Positions 54,928-63,883 of a stretch of 64,000 nt of DNA are shown here, one piece after another. Made by a program: the position numbers and the translations under genes. Below the pieces are notes generated by a model. It did no database searches and was not told where the DNA came from. It worked only from the letters and a program-made list of their open reading frames with translations. Source of the DNA: JANRLL01 sp033762715 (GTDB lineage: Bacteria > Pseudomonadota > Alphaproteobacteria > Rickettsiales > SXRF01); assembly GCA_033762715.1 (NCBI GenBank), contig JANRLL010000005.1, positions 1 through 64,000 on the forward strand. The letters are read 5' to 3'. How positions within the stretch are numbered: the first letter of the stretch is position 1; every line of letters starts with the position of its first letter.

Positions 54928-55264
54928 GCCCTAAAATCTCTGCTTTGATAAATGCATTCAATCCAGGATGCAGTATTTCAACGAATGATTTTTCATCATT
55001 CCGTCTTAAATGATCCGGTTCTAATTCAACATAGGTCAGGAAATCTGCCTGCTTCCTTAGTTCTTGGATGTCGCTCAAGCTGCTTAAGTCATGCATGGCA
55101 AACCCCTTACCCTTCAAAAACCCCAATAATTCTGGGACATAGGGTGCGAATCTGACGCGCACATGGCCGCTTTCTTCATCTACATACCAGAGCAATTCAA
55201 ACGCGCGCACCACCGCTTTTATTTGCGGCGTGACCGTAGGACGGATCCGACTTGCGTTTTCCAT
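54890..55264 (-). CDS. Hypothetical protein, no recognised family
   Basis: 124 residues, acidic/basic mixed, without signal peptide or membrane helix. Contains ELLWYVDEESGHVRVRFAPYVPELL and LSSLSDIQELRKQAD. It is convergent with the bactofilin gene (38-nt overlap of stop ends) and lies before tRNA-Leu. Coding-like composition, but no homolog is apparent to me. Confidence 0.5.
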   Translation of the reverse strand: MENASRIRPTVTPQIKAVVRAFELLWYVDEESGHVRVRFAPYVPELLGFLKGKGFAMHDLSSLSDIQELRKQADFLTYVELEPDHLRRNDEKSFVEILHPGLNAFIKAEILGLKQKSGGDFLAH

Positions 55265-55278
55265 GCTCTGTTTCCTAA

Positions 55279-55363
55279 TGGTGCGGCCGAGAAGACTCGA
55301 ACTTCCATGCCTCGCGGCGCTACCACCTCAAGGTAGTGCGTCTACCAATTCCGCCACGGCCGC
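55279..55363 (-). tRNA. tRNA-Leu (GAG anticodon)
   Basis: 85-nt class II tRNA with encoded CCA. Acceptor GCGGCCG pairs with CGGCCGC; anticodon stem CTACC/GGTAG with loop TTGAGGT gives GAG; a long variable arm (GCCGCGAGGC) is typical of leucine tRNAs; T arm GGAAGTTCGAGTCTTCT. Confidence 0.96.
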
Positions 55364-55374
55364 ATCTCATTGTC

Positions 55375-55395
55375 ATTCCCGCAAACCGCAGGAAT
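55375..55395. repeat. Small palindromic intergenic repeat (dRS3-like)
   Basis: ATTCCCGC-AAACC-GCAGGAAT is a near-perfect inverted repeat of the ATTCCC-N-GGGAAT type, frequent as dispersed elements in proteobacteria. It is 12 nt upstream of tRNA-Leu. Confidence 0.4.
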
Positions 55396-55507
55396 CTAGC
55401 AATATTTTGCAAGGACGTGATATGTAGCAAATATTCTATCTTTGGCAAGTCATGATTCTATCCTTTTGCCTTAAAATCGTCTAACTCTAGCCCTGTAAAT
55501 CGTTTTG

Positions 55508-56146
55508 ATGAACGCTATGCTGCAATGGACCCATTTTAACCGCCCTGCCGACTACGTTGAAACCTCAGCGCAGATGGAATCGCGTGTGGATCAGATTATC
55601 GCCGGTAATGCTCCCGAAGCGGTCTGGCTGCTTGAGCATCCACCGCTATATACGGCCGGCACCAGCGCCAAAGACTCTGATCTGCTGGCCGAACAATTTC
55701 CTATCTACCGTACCGGCCGCGGTGGCCAATGGACCTATCACGGACCAGGACAGCGCATAGCCTATGTTATGCTCGATCTGAAGCAGCGGCAGATGATGGA
55801 TGTGCGCCACTATGTCCAGCAGCTTGAACATTGGCTCATTGCAAGCCTCAAGCAATTTGGCCTTACCGGCCATATACGTGAAGGACGTGTGGGTGTGTGG
55901 ATTGAATTAGGCGGTGGCAAAGAAGCCAAAATCGCAGCCATCGGCATCCGCATGCGTAAATGGGTTACCTTTCATGGTATCTCGCTCAATGTACAGCCAG
56001 AGCTTTCGCATTATAGCGGCATTACCCCCTGCGGCATCCAGGAGCATGGCGTCACCTCCCTACACGCCTTAGGCATATCGGTCAGCTTGGCTGATGTAGA
56101 TCAGGCGCTCAAACAGGAATTCGAGCGCATTTTCGGCGTGCACTAA
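55508..56146 (+). CDS. lipB: Lipoyl(octanoyl) transferase LipB
   Basis: Transfers octanoyl from acyl-ACP to lipoate-dependent proteins. 212 residues from ATG 55508 (TTG 55505 is one codon before). VWLLEHPPLYTAGTSAK, RGGQWTYHGPGQRIAYVMLDL, VWIELGGGKEAKIAAIGIRMRKWVTFHG (catalytic Lys in AAIG region) and GITPCGI (catalytic Cys) are visible. Monocistronic, convergent with pccA. Confidence 0.93.
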   Translation: MNAMLQWTHFNRPADYVETSAQMESRVDQIIAGNAPEAVWLLEHPPLYTAGTSAKDSDLLAEQFPIYRTGRGGQWTYHGPGQRIAYVMLDLKQRQMMDVRHYVQQLEHWLIASLKQFGLTGHIREGRVGVWIELGGGKEAKIAAIGIRMRKWVTFHGISLNVQPELSHYSGITPCGIQEHGVTSLHALGISVSLADVDQALKQEFERIFGVH

Positions 56147-56169
56147 TCCTGGTTCTGGGCAGCGATAAA

Positions 56170-58161
56170 TTAAGCAGCAAACTCAAGCAAGACTTGGTCG
56201 ACGGCAACGCTTTCTTTCTCAGCCACCGCAACTTTCTTGATCTTGGTATCATGATCGGCATAGATCACGTTTTCCATTTTCATCGCTTCGATCACTACAA
56301 GCTCTTGGCCAGCTTTTACTTCTTGGCCTTCTTTCACGCGGATACCCACGATCAGACCGGCAATCGGTGCAGTGAGATTGTCACCTTTACCGCCAGCTTT
56401 GACCAAGGGCATATATTGCGCCAGCTCAGCCACGCGCGGCGTGCGTACTTTCACGCGAACATCGGCACCACCATAAGTCAGCACATAGCCTTCTTCGAGA
56501 TGCTTAATCTGCACGCTCACCGGCTTACCATTGACCGTTGCTTGAAACAAACGGCGACCCAATTTCCAATTGGTTTTAACCGCAATCAGTTTGCGGTTAT
56601 GGGTAATGAAATAGCCTTGATCTTGGTCAGCACGCACGTAAACCGGATAATCCTCGCCATCAACGTTGACCACCCAACGCGCGCCAATCGCACGTTCGCG
56701 GCCAGGTAATTGGCCACTGATTTTAGCTGCACGCTCAGCATCGCGCAGGAAGATCGAAACAGCAGTGCCCAAGAACGTCTTGGTGCTTTCTTGCGTGAGC
56801 TCAGCGCCGATAAAGCCGCCTGGATATTCTTGCTCGATAAAGTTGGTCGAAATATCGCCAGCCGCAAAACGCGGGTGACTTAAAATAGCTTCTAAAAAAC
56901 TGCCATTATGCGAAATGCCTTCGATGATAAAGGCCGACAGCGCCGAGCGCATCACGGCAATCGATTCATCACGCGTCTCGCCGAAGCTGCATACTTTTGC
57001 CACCATTGGATCATAGAACATGCTGACTTCGCCACCTTCATAAATGCCGGTGTCGATCAAAATATTGTCGAGATTTTCAGGCTCCAGATAGCGCGTGATA
57101 CGGCCGGTAGATGGCAAGAAGCCACGCTTTGGATCCTCCGCATAAATACGTGATTCAAAGGCCCAGCCACTAAATTTTACATCTTTCTGACCGAAAGATA
57201 ATTCTTCGCCCGCGGCAATACGAATCATCTGCTCTACCAGGTCGATACCGGTGATCAGCTCGGTCACCCGATGCTCCACCTGTAGGCGGGTGTTCATTTC
57301 CAAGAAATAGAAATTGCGATTTTGGTCCACAATGAATTCCACCGTACCAGCTGAGTAATAGCCTACAGCTTTTGCCAGCGCGACGGCTTGCTCACCCATC
57401 TCGCGACGGGTTTTATCATCGAGAAATATGCTTGGCGCTTCTTCAATCACCTTCTGGTGACGGCGCTGAATCGAACACTCGCGCTCGCCCAGCCACAGGC
57501 TCGTGCCCTGCTTATCGGCCAAGATTTGAATTTCGATATGGCGCGGATTTTCGATAAAGCGCTCGATAAATACGCGGCTATCTTTGAAACTAGAGGCCGC
57601 TTCGGAGGCAGCATATTTTAAGCCATCGAGCAATTCTTTTTCGCTACGCGCGATACGCATCCCTTTGCCACCGCCGCCGGCAGCAGCTTTGATCATTACA
57701 GGAAAACCGATTTCATCGATGATTTTTTTTGCTTCTTCCGGCGTTGACACCGCGCCCAGATACCCTGGTACGGTACTGACACCCGCTGCTACTGCAATTT
57801 TTTTGGACTCAATTTTGTCGCCCATTTTTTTGACCGCTTCCACGCTTGGGCCAATCAAGGTGACACCCGCTTGCTGCAAGCGCAGTGCGAATTCTGAATT
57901 TTCTGACAAGAAGCCATAGCCAGGATGCACCGCATCAGCACCACTAATATCAATGGCATTCATCAATGCCTCGATATTCAGATAGCTTTTAATAGAAGGA
58001 CTCGGGCCAATATAGATCGCCTCGTCCGCCTCGCGCACATGCAGCGCGTTCGTATCGGCTTCGGAATAGACCGCAACAGTTTTAATGCCCATTTTTTTGC
58101 ATGTGCGCATGATGCGCACAGCGATTTCGCCACGGTTGGCAATTAGAATCTTCTCAAACAT
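56170..58161 (-). CDS. pccA: Propionyl-CoA carboxylase, alpha (biotin) subunit
   Basis: 663 residues. Biotin carboxylase part (about 1-450): LIANRGEIAVRIMRTCKKMGI, GGGGKGMRIARS (ATP grasp glycine loop), FLEMNTRLQVEHRVTE. Then a BT linker domain and a C-terminal biotinyl domain (about 595-663) with the biotin Lys in IEAMKMENVIYAD. The closest fits are propionyl- or acetyl-CoA carboxylases; the pccB neighbour favours propionyl-CoA. Confidence 0.92.
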   Translation of the reverse strand: MFEKILIANRGEIAVRIMRTCKKMGIKTVAVYSEADTNALHVREADEAIYIGPSPSIKSYLNIEALMNAIDISGADAVHPGYGFLSENSEFALRLQQAGVTLIGPSVEAVKKMGDKIESKKIAVAAGVSTVPGYLGAVSTPEEAKKIIDEIGFPVMIKAAAGGGGKGMRIARSEKELLDGLKYAASEAASSFKDSRVFIERFIENPRHIEIQILADKQGTSLWLGERECSIQRRHQKVIEEAPSIFLDDKTRREMGEQAVALAKAVGYYSAGTVEFIVDQNRNFYFLEMNTRLQVEHRVTELITGIDLVEQMIRIAAGEELSFGQKDVKFSGWAFESRIYAEDPKRGFLPSTGRITRYLEPENLDNILIDTGIYEGGEVSMFYDPMVAKVCSFGETRDESIAVMRSALSAFIIEGISHNGSFLEAILSHPRFAAGDISTNFIEQEYPGGFIGAELTQESTKTFLGTAVSIFLRDAERAAKISGQLPGRERAIGARWVVNVDGEDYPVYVRADQDQGYFITHNRKLIAVKTNWKLGRRLFQATVNGKPVSVQIKHLEEGYVLTYGGADVRVKVRTPRVAELAQYMPLVKAGGKGDNLTAPIAGLIVGIRVKEGQEVKAGQELVVIEAMKMENVIYADHDTKIKKVAVAEKESVAVDQVLLEFAA

Positions 58162-58170
58162 ATGTATGAC

Positions 58171-59778
58171 CTATAGAGGCAGGTTGTCGTGTTTTTTCCA
58201 CGGATTCTGAATGTCTTTGCTTTTTAGAATCGACAAGGAACGGCAAATGCGCCAGCGCGTATTTTGCGGACGAATCACATCATCCAAGAAGCCGCGGGAT
58301 GCAGCAACGAAAGGAGAAGCAAATTTCGCGCGGTAATCATCGATCAGCGCTTGCTGTTCTTCTTCATTTTTATATTTGCCACGGAATACGATTTCCACCG
58401 CGCCTTTGGGACCCATTACGGCAATCTCAGCGGATGGCCAGGCATAGTTAACGTCACCGCGCAAATGTTTTGAACTCATCACGTCATACGCACCGCCATA
58501 CGCTTTGCGAGTGATGATCGTGATTTTAGGCACCGTCGCTTCTGCGTAAGCGAATAAGAGTTTCGCACCGTGTTTGATAACGCCGTTATGCTCTTGGTGT
58601 GTGCCTGGCATGAAGCCTGGTACGTCCACAAAGGTGACCAGCGGAATCGAAAACGCATCACAGAAACGAATGAAACGTGCGGCTTTGCGCGAGGCATCAA
58701 TATCCAAACAGCCCGCCAATTGGGTGGGTTGGTTGGCCACGATACCGACCGTTGAGCCTTCCATACGGCCAAAGCCGATGATGATGTTTTTGGCGTAGTC
58801 GGGTTGGATTTCAAAGAAATCGCCCTCGTCTACCACGCGCTCAATCAGCTCTTTCATATTGTAAGCTTTGTTAGCGTTTTCTGGCACCAAGGTATTGAGC
58901 GACATTTCAATACGATCTGCCGGATCGTAGGTTGGACGCTGTGGCACGCCCGAGCGGTTGTTCAGCGGCAAGAAGTTAAACAAACGACGCACCTGAAGCA
59001 GGGCTTCGATATCGTTGTTATAGGCCAAATCCGCCACGCCGGTTTTCTTGGTATGGGTATCAGCACCGCCTAATTCTTCTTGGGTTACGATTTCATGCGT
59101 TACCGTTTTAACCACGTCAGGGCCGGTTACAAACATGTAGGAGCTACCGCGCGTCATCACGATGAAATCGGTCAGTGCTGGTGAATACACTGCACCACCC
59201 GCGCACGGCCCCATGATCACGGAAATTTGCGGCACCACGCCCGAGGCCAGCACGTTGCGTTGGAAAATCTCGGCAAAGCCGCCAAGCGAATCCACGCCTT
59301 CTTGAATACGCGCGCCGCCCGAATCGAGCAGGCCAATCACCGGTGCGCCCATTTTCATGGCCATATCCAGAATTTTGCAAATCTTCTGCGCGTTGGTTTC
59401 CGACAGCGAACCGCCGAGCACCGTGAAGTCTTGGCTATAGATAAATACCAAGCGGCCGTTGATGGTGCCATGTCCGGTCACGCAGCCATCGCCAGGCACT
59501 TTGTTTTTTTCCATGTCGAAATTGGTGCAACGATGCTCAACGAACATATCGTATTCTTCGAATGAATCCGGATCCAAAAGCACTTCCAGACGCTCGCGCG
59601 CGGTGAGTTTGCCTTTGGCATGCTGCGCTTCGATACGCACCTGACCACCACCTTGGCGGGCACGGTCGCGTTTATGTTCTAGCTCAGCAATTACGCTATT
59701 AGTCTCCATAGGTTTTCCTACTGTTGTTGACGTCAAAGGCGCCTCTTGTGGCGGAATTTTCTTTTTGGCAAGGGACAT
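58171..59778 (-). CDS. pccB: Propionyl-CoA carboxylase, beta (carboxyltransferase) subunit
   Basis: 535 residues from ATG 59778 (AAGGA six nt upstream; a longer frame reaches 59814). Carboxyltransferase halves with GGARIQEGVDSLGGFAEIF and PCAGGAVYSPALTDF (first), GFMPGTHQEHNGVIKHGAKLLFAYAEATVPK (second), and the conserved C-terminus MPWKKHDN-type NPWKKHDNLPL. Starts 37 nt after the ATP12 gene and is followed by pccA 10 nt later. Converts propionyl-CoA to methylmalonyl-CoA; no mutase or epimerase is in the window. Confidence 0.93.
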   Translation of the reverse strand: MSLAKKKIPPQEAPLTSTTVGKPMETNSVIAELEHKRDRARQGGGQVRIEAQHAKGKLTARERLEVLLDPDSFEEYDMFVEHRCTNFDMEKNKVPGDGCVTGHGTINGRLVFIYSQDFTVLGGSLSETNAQKICKILDMAMKMGAPVIGLLDSGGARIQEGVDSLGGFAEIFQRNVLASGVVPQISVIMGPCAGGAVYSPALTDFIVMTRGSSYMFVTGPDVVKTVTHEIVTQEELGGADTHTKKTGVADLAYNNDIEALLQVRRLFNFLPLNNRSGVPQRPTYDPADRIEMSLNTLVPENANKAYNMKELIERVVDEGDFFEIQPDYAKNIIIGFGRMEGSTVGIVANQPTQLAGCLDIDASRKAARFIRFCDAFSIPLVTFVDVPGFMPGTHQEHNGVIKHGAKLLFAYAEATVPKITIITRKAYGGAYDVMSSKHLRGDVNYAWPSAEIAVMGPKGAVEIVFRGKYKNEEEQQALIDDYRAKFASPFVAASRGFLDDVIRPQNTRWRICRSLSILKSKDIQNPWKKHDNLPL

Positions 59779-59815
59779 GGGGTATCCTTTTATTTTACGT
59801 GTAGAATTAAGCAAG

Positions 59816-60448
59816 TTAGTGGGTCTCTAGCAAGTGTAAAAAGCGGCCAGCAGCAACTATTTCTTCTTGCAATTTTTGAGCTCTTTGAGCGGCTTGCGGA
59901 TCGACCCCCCATTGTTCAGCTTGCGTGTCTTCTTCCAAACGTGACAATTCAAACGCTTGCTGCGCTGAAAGACGCTTTTTCTGCACAGCAATAGCCAGAA
60001 TTAAGGACGAACATAACGACGCCAGCAAGCTGGTTGCGGCCAACTCAAAATTGCTCAACGTGCGTAGATAGGCAGCTATTGCCTGATGAATCGACTCACT
60101 TTGCTCAATAGGCATAACGCCTTGTGTGGTATGCCAAATGCCGCCAAACTCTTTGCTGATCCACTGCAAGAGCGGATCCCACTGCGCTTTTTGGCGGTCC
60201 TGAAGCAAGCCAGGCGTTTGTGAACGATAGGTCAGCGTATCGGTATCGACGAAGGCTGCCATCACCTCCACCATCATATCTTGATGACCATCGACTTGAT
60301 CGATTGCCGTATAGGCCAGCGCGGTCAGCGGCATCGCCAACGGACTGAAACGCTTTTGTGTGCGCCATTCTTCTTCAATGGCCTCGTGCAAGCGCGCCGC
60401 CACAGTGAATGGCTTTTTACCAGGGGTATGGGTAGGTACTGTCGTCAT
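59816..60448 (-). CDS. ATP12-family F1-ATPase assembly chaperone
   Basis: 210 residues, matching ATP12 proteins of Alphaproteobacteria and mitochondria: KRFSPLAMPLTALAYTAIDQV near 35-55, YRSQTPGLLQDRQKAQWDPLLQW, TQGVMPIEQSES and LSNFELAATSLLASLCSSLILAIAV. Binds the alpha subunit of F1 during assembly. Between an RluA-type gene (3-nt gap) and pccB. Confidence 0.87.
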   Translation of the reverse strand: MTTVPTHTPGKKPFTVAARLHEAIEEEWRTQKRFSPLAMPLTALAYTAIDQVDGHQDMMVEVMAAFVDTDTLTYRSQTPGLLQDRQKAQWDPLLQWISKEFGGIWHTTQGVMPIEQSESIHQAIAAYLRTLSNFELAATSLLASLCSSLILAIAVQKKRLSAQQAFELSRLEEDTQAEQWGVDPQAAQRAQKLQEEIVAAGRFLHLLETH

Positions 60449-60451
60449 ATA

Positions 60452-61426
60452 TTACTTTGGAATATCGAGTCCTAGCGCCTTGAAACTCTGTTGCATATGG
60501 TGTGGAAGTGGCGCTTTAACGGTTACTGCCTTACCACCGGCAAAAGCCGGAAGTGCAATTTTCCAGGCATGCAAATGCAACCGGTCTTCCACGCCCATCG
60601 ATATGGCAGCACTACCGCCACCGCCATATTTGTGATCGCCTACAATCGAGCAGTCTATCGCCTGCATATGCACGCGCAGCTGATGCATGCGGCCAGTATG
60701 AGGCTTGAGTTCCACCAGTGCAAATTTGCGTGCCAGCGCATCGATCACACGGTAATCGCTGACGGATTTTTGCCCTTCATCGTCGATCATCATAATCTCG
60801 TAATCGCGCCCCTGCGGCCCGCCTGCGACGCCGGCTGCTTTGGGATTTTCTTTTTTGAGAATCGGCAAATTGATACTGCCTTGCAAAGGTTGCGGCACGT
60901 TATTGACCAGCGCCAAATAGGTTTTCTCGATTTTGCGGTGACTGAATAAACTCATCAACTGCGAGGCCACCTTGGCATTGCGCGCGAGCACCACACAGCC
61001 ACTCGTGTCGCGATCCAGCCGGTGCGTAAGCTTCGGACGTCCCTGCTCATCGCTTAGGCCCGCCACCATGCTGTCCAAACTTTTGACAATCTTGCTGCCG
61101 CCTTGCGTGGCAAGCCCTGCTGGCTTATTCACCACGATGATGCGCTCATCTTGATACAAGATCCATTTTCTTACTTCAGCAGCATCACCGGGATTAATGG
61201 CTGAGCGAGGCTTTGGCGTTGTATCCTGCGCTATATCGGGACAGGCAATCACCTGCCCTTCGTGAATGCGGTCTGACGATTTGGCTTTCTTGCCATCGAC
61301 GCGAATCGCGCCTTTACGCAATTGCTTTTCCAAAAGCGCATGCGGTAGACCTGGATAATGGCGCTTAAACCAGCGGTCTAGACGAATGGCATCGTCATCA
61401 GCAGTAATGGTATGTTCTTTATTCAT
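60452..61426 (-). CDS. RluA-family 23S rRNA pseudouridine synthase (RluC/D-like)
   Basis: 324 residues from ATG 61426, which overlaps the crcB stop (ATGA); a longer frame begins at 61450. S4 RNA-binding domain at about 10-70 (IRLDRWFKRHYPGLPHALLEKQLRKGAIRVDG), then the synthase domain with the catalytic Asp in LTHRLDRDTSGCVVLARNAK, and KTYLALV and LHAWKIALP. Target uridine undetermined. Confidence 0.9.
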   Translation of the reverse strand: MNKEHTITADDDAIRLDRWFKRHYPGLPHALLEKQLRKGAIRVDGKKAKSSDRIHEGQVIACPDIAQDTTPKPRSAINPGDAAEVRKWILYQDERIIVVNKPAGLATQGGSKIVKSLDSMVAGLSDEQGRPKLTHRLDRDTSGCVVLARNAKVASQLMSLFSHRKIEKTYLALVNNVPQPLQGSINLPILKKENPKAAGVAGGPQGRDYEIMMIDDEGQKSVSDYRVIDALARKFALVELKPHTGRMHQLRVHMQAIDCSIVGDHKYGGGGSAAISMGVEDRLHLHAWKIALPAFAGGKAVTVKAPLPHHMQQSFKALGLDIPK

Positions 61427-61812
61427 GCGTTCAGTAACCGTATGAACCACATACCGCCCATTAAAGCTAGCACTGATAAAAATACCGAACCACCGACATA
61501 GATCAGCGTCTGCACAAAGGCACCACGATCCAACAGATCAAACGTATCCCAGGCGAAGGTAGAAAAAGTGGTAAAGCCGCCAAGCGCGCCAACCGCCAGC
61601 AGCAAATGCAAATCTTTCATTTTGGGTGGCAAGGTGTGAGCAGCGTAAGCAATCCACACCCCCAGTAAAAACGAGCCCAAAATATTCACAGCAAAAGTAC
61701 CGTAAGGAAAACCGGTCAGATTATAGCGCGCCACCCATTCCAAGGACAGATAGCGGCATAAAGCGCCAAACGCGCCGCCAGCTACTACATACATCGCACC
61801 TATCCATGACAT
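61423..61812 (-). CDS. crcB: Fluoride channel CrcB/Fluc
   Basis: 129 residues, four membrane helices. GGAFGALCRYLSLEW near 12-26, GTFAVNILGSFLLGVWIA with the conserved Asn, and GALGGFTTFSTFAWDTFDLL with the conserved Phe/Thr/Ser pore positions. Dimeric fluoride-export channel by family knowledge. No clear fluoride riboswitch in the 128 nt upstream. Overlaps the next gene by 4 nt. Confidence 0.92.
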   Translation of the reverse strand: MSWIGAMYVVAGGAFGALCRYLSLEWVARYNLTGFPYGTFAVNILGSFLLGVWIAYAAHTLPPKMKDLHLLLAVGALGGFTTFSTFAWDTFDLLDRGAFVQTLIYVGGSVFLSVLALMGGMWFIRLLNA

Positions 61813-61888
61813 GGTTCTATCCTTAACAAAGGAGGCAGCAGATTGTTATATCTAGGGACAATCTGCCATTTTCGGTATTATTATCAAT

Positions 61889-61917
61889 AAAAAAGCAGCC
61901 CCGAGAGGCTGCTTTTT
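61889..61917 (-). terminator. Rho-independent terminator of the ribosomal operon
   Basis: On minus: AAAAAGCAGCC-TCTCGG-GGCTGCTTTTT. Stem of 7 GC-rich pairs with flanking A-T pairs, after the rplQ stop at 61940. Confidence 0.92.
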
Positions 61918-61939
61918 CTATCTCATTTACGCAACGAAC

Positions 61940-62359
61940 TTACGCTGCACTTGCTTCTGGTGCTTCAGCAGTTGGACCAGAATCTTGGCCTTTTGCCGCT
62001 GGATCACGGTCTACGAATTCGATGATTGCCATTGGCGCTTTATCACCATGACGGAATCCTGCTTTCAATACGCGGATATAACCGCCTTGACGCTCTTTGT
62101 AACGAGCAGCAAGCGTCGAGAACAATTTCTCAGTCAATCCAGCATCGCGCAGCATCGATACCGCTTGACGACGAGCATGCAGATCGCCGCGCTTGCCCAG
62201 TGTCACCAGTTTTTCTACCAGCGGACGAAGATCTTTCGCTTTTGGCAAAGTGGTGGTGATTTGCTCGTGCTTGATCAATGCGCCAGCGAGGTTCGAAAAC
62301 ATCGATTTGCGGTGACCGCTTTTACGACCCAGTTTGCGACCATTCATTCCATGACGCAT
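61940..62359 (-). CDS. rplQ: 50S ribosomal protein L17
   Basis: 139 residues: MRHGMNGRKLGRKSGHRKSM at the N-terminus and QITTTLPKAKDLRPLVEKLVTLGKRGDLHARRQA are typical of bL17. A Ala/Pro/Ser-rich C-terminal tail (TAEAPEASAA) follows. Last gene of the operon, 29 nt after rpoA. Confidence 0.97.
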   Translation of the reverse strand: MRHGMNGRKLGRKSGHRKSMFSNLAGALIKHEQITTTLPKAKDLRPLVEKLVTLGKRGDLHARRQAVSMLRDAGLTEKLFSTLAARYKERQGGYIRVLKAGFRHGDKAPMAIIEFVDRDPAAKGQDSGPTAEAPEASAA

Positions 62360-62388
62360 AAACTATCCTTTCAACTACTACGTTATGC

Positions 62389-63402
62389 TCAGTACGGATC
62401 TTCGTACTTACGAGCGAGTTCTTCAATATTTTCTGGCGGCCAACCTGGAACTTCCATACCGAAGCGCAGGCCGATTTTTGCCAGTTTTTCTTTAATTTCG
62501 TTCAGTGATTTACGACCGAAGTTTGGTGTTTTGAGCATTTCTGCTTCGGTTTTTTGCACCAGATCACCTACATAAACGATGTTATCGTTTTTGAGGCAGT
62601 TGGTCGCACGAACGGAGAGTTCATCCAGATCATATACTTTCTTGAGCAGATATGGGCTGAATGGCAATTCTGGTTTAGCTTCTTCTTTACGTTCAACTTT
62701 CGATTCTTCAAAGTTGATGAAGAGTTGCAGTTGATCTTGCAGAATGCGCGCAGCAAATGCCACCGCATCTTCTGCCGTAACCGAACCATCGGTTTCAACA
62801 ATCATAGACAGCTTGTCATAGTCAGTGATCTGACCTACGCGAGCGTTTTCTACTTTATACGATACTTTTACGACTGGGCTGAACAATGCATCCACAGGAA
62901 TCAGGCCGATGGGTGCATCGCCTTGACGGGTTGCACGCACATAGCCTTTGCCGGTTTCAACTGTCATTTCCATGTTGAACGTTGCGCCTTTATCCAAGGT
63001 GCAGATTACCAGATCTTTGTTGATCACTTCGAGATCACCGGTGGTGGTGATAGCACTTGCTTTTACTTCGCCAGGACCGGTTGCGGTCAAGGTAACGCGC
63101 TTTTTCTCGGTGCTGCCCGTGCGCAAGCGCAGGTCTTTCAAGTTCAAGATAATGTCTGTTACGTCTTCACGCACGCCTGGAACAGACGAGAACTCATGCA
63201 ATACGTTATCGATTTTAATAGCAGTCACCGCCGCGCCTTGCAGCGAAGACAATAATACGCGACGCAGCGCAACACCCAAGGTGTGACCAAATCCGCGCTC
63301 TAATGGTTCTGCTACAATCACAGCTTGGTTAGGATTGCTTTTCGACGCAGCGATATCGAGCTTATTGGGTTTAATCAGGTCTTGCCAGTTCTTTGCTAAC
63401 AC
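62389..63402 (-). CDS. rpoA: RNA polymerase alpha subunit
   Basis: 337 residues from GTG 63402, with AGGAG seven nt upstream. N-terminal domain (EPLERGFGHTLGVALRRVLLSSLQGAAVTAI) and C-terminal domain (LSVRATNCLKNDNIVYVGDLVQKTEAEMLKTPNFGRKSLNEIKEKL). Standard position in the rpsM-rpsK-rpoA-rplQ order (rpsD absent here, as is common in this group). Confidence 0.97.
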   Translation of the reverse strand: MLAKNWQDLIKPNKLDIAASKSNPNQAVIVAEPLERGFGHTLGVALRRVLLSSLQGAAVTAIKIDNVLHEFSSVPGVREDVTDIILNLKDLRLRTGSTEKKRVTLTATGPGEVKASAITTTGDLEVINKDLVICTLDKGATFNMEMTVETGKGYVRATRQGDAPIGLIPVDALFSPVVKVSYKVENARVGQITDYDKLSMIVETDGSVTAEDAVAFAARILQDQLQLFINFEESKVERKEEAKPELPFSPYLLKKVYDLDELSVRATNCLKNDNIVYVGDLVQKTEAEMLKTPNFGRKSLNEIKEKLAKIGLRFGMEVPGWPPENIEELARKYEDPY

Positions 63403-63459
63403 GTTTTTGCTCCTAAAAAAATATCGAGATCAATTCAACAGTAGACGAAATGCCTTACA

Positions 63460-63858
63460 TCAAACGCGGCGACGTTTTGGCGGACGGCAACCGTTATGTG
63501 GAACGGGGGTCACGTCTTTAATGCTCGTAATAGTAAAGCCTACCGCTTGCAGTGCACGCAGAGCCGATTCACGGCCAGCACCTGGGCCTTTAACTTCGAC
63601 TGCCAGCGTTTTCATACCATGCTCTTGCGCTTTTTTGCCAGCATCCTCTGCCGTTACTTGCGCGGCATACGGCGTCGATTTGCGCGAGCCTTTGAAACCA
63701 TGATGACCAGCAGACGACCAGGCAACGGTGTTGCCTTGAGTATCGGTGATGGTGATGATGGTGTTGTTGAACGATGCGTTCACATGCGCAACACCGGTAG
63801 AGATATTTTTACGTTCGCGCTTTTTAACTCGTGCAGCGCCAGCTTCATTTGCAGCCAT
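63460..63858 (-). CDS. rpsK: 30S ribosomal protein S11
   Basis: 132 residues: GVAHVNASFNNTIITITDTQGN, WSSAGHHGFKGSRKSTPYAAQ and the invariant end TPVPHNGCRPPKRRRV. Between rpsM and rpoA in the usual order. Confidence 0.97.
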   Translation of the reverse strand: MAANEAGAARVKKRERKNISTGVAHVNASFNNTIITITDTQGNTVAWSSAGHHGFKGSRKSTPYAAQVTAEDAGKKAQEHGMKTLAVEVKGPGAGRESALRALQAVGFTITSIKDVTPVPHNGCRPPKRRRV

Positions 63859-63883
63859 GGTATGTTCCTACTTCTTCCACTAA

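Noticed and set aside
61813..61940. Fluoride riboswitch ahead of crcB
   Set aside because: No conserved crcB-motif core (GGNGAUGG...) is visible in the 128 nt upstream; the hairpin there is the ribosomal operon terminator on the same strand.
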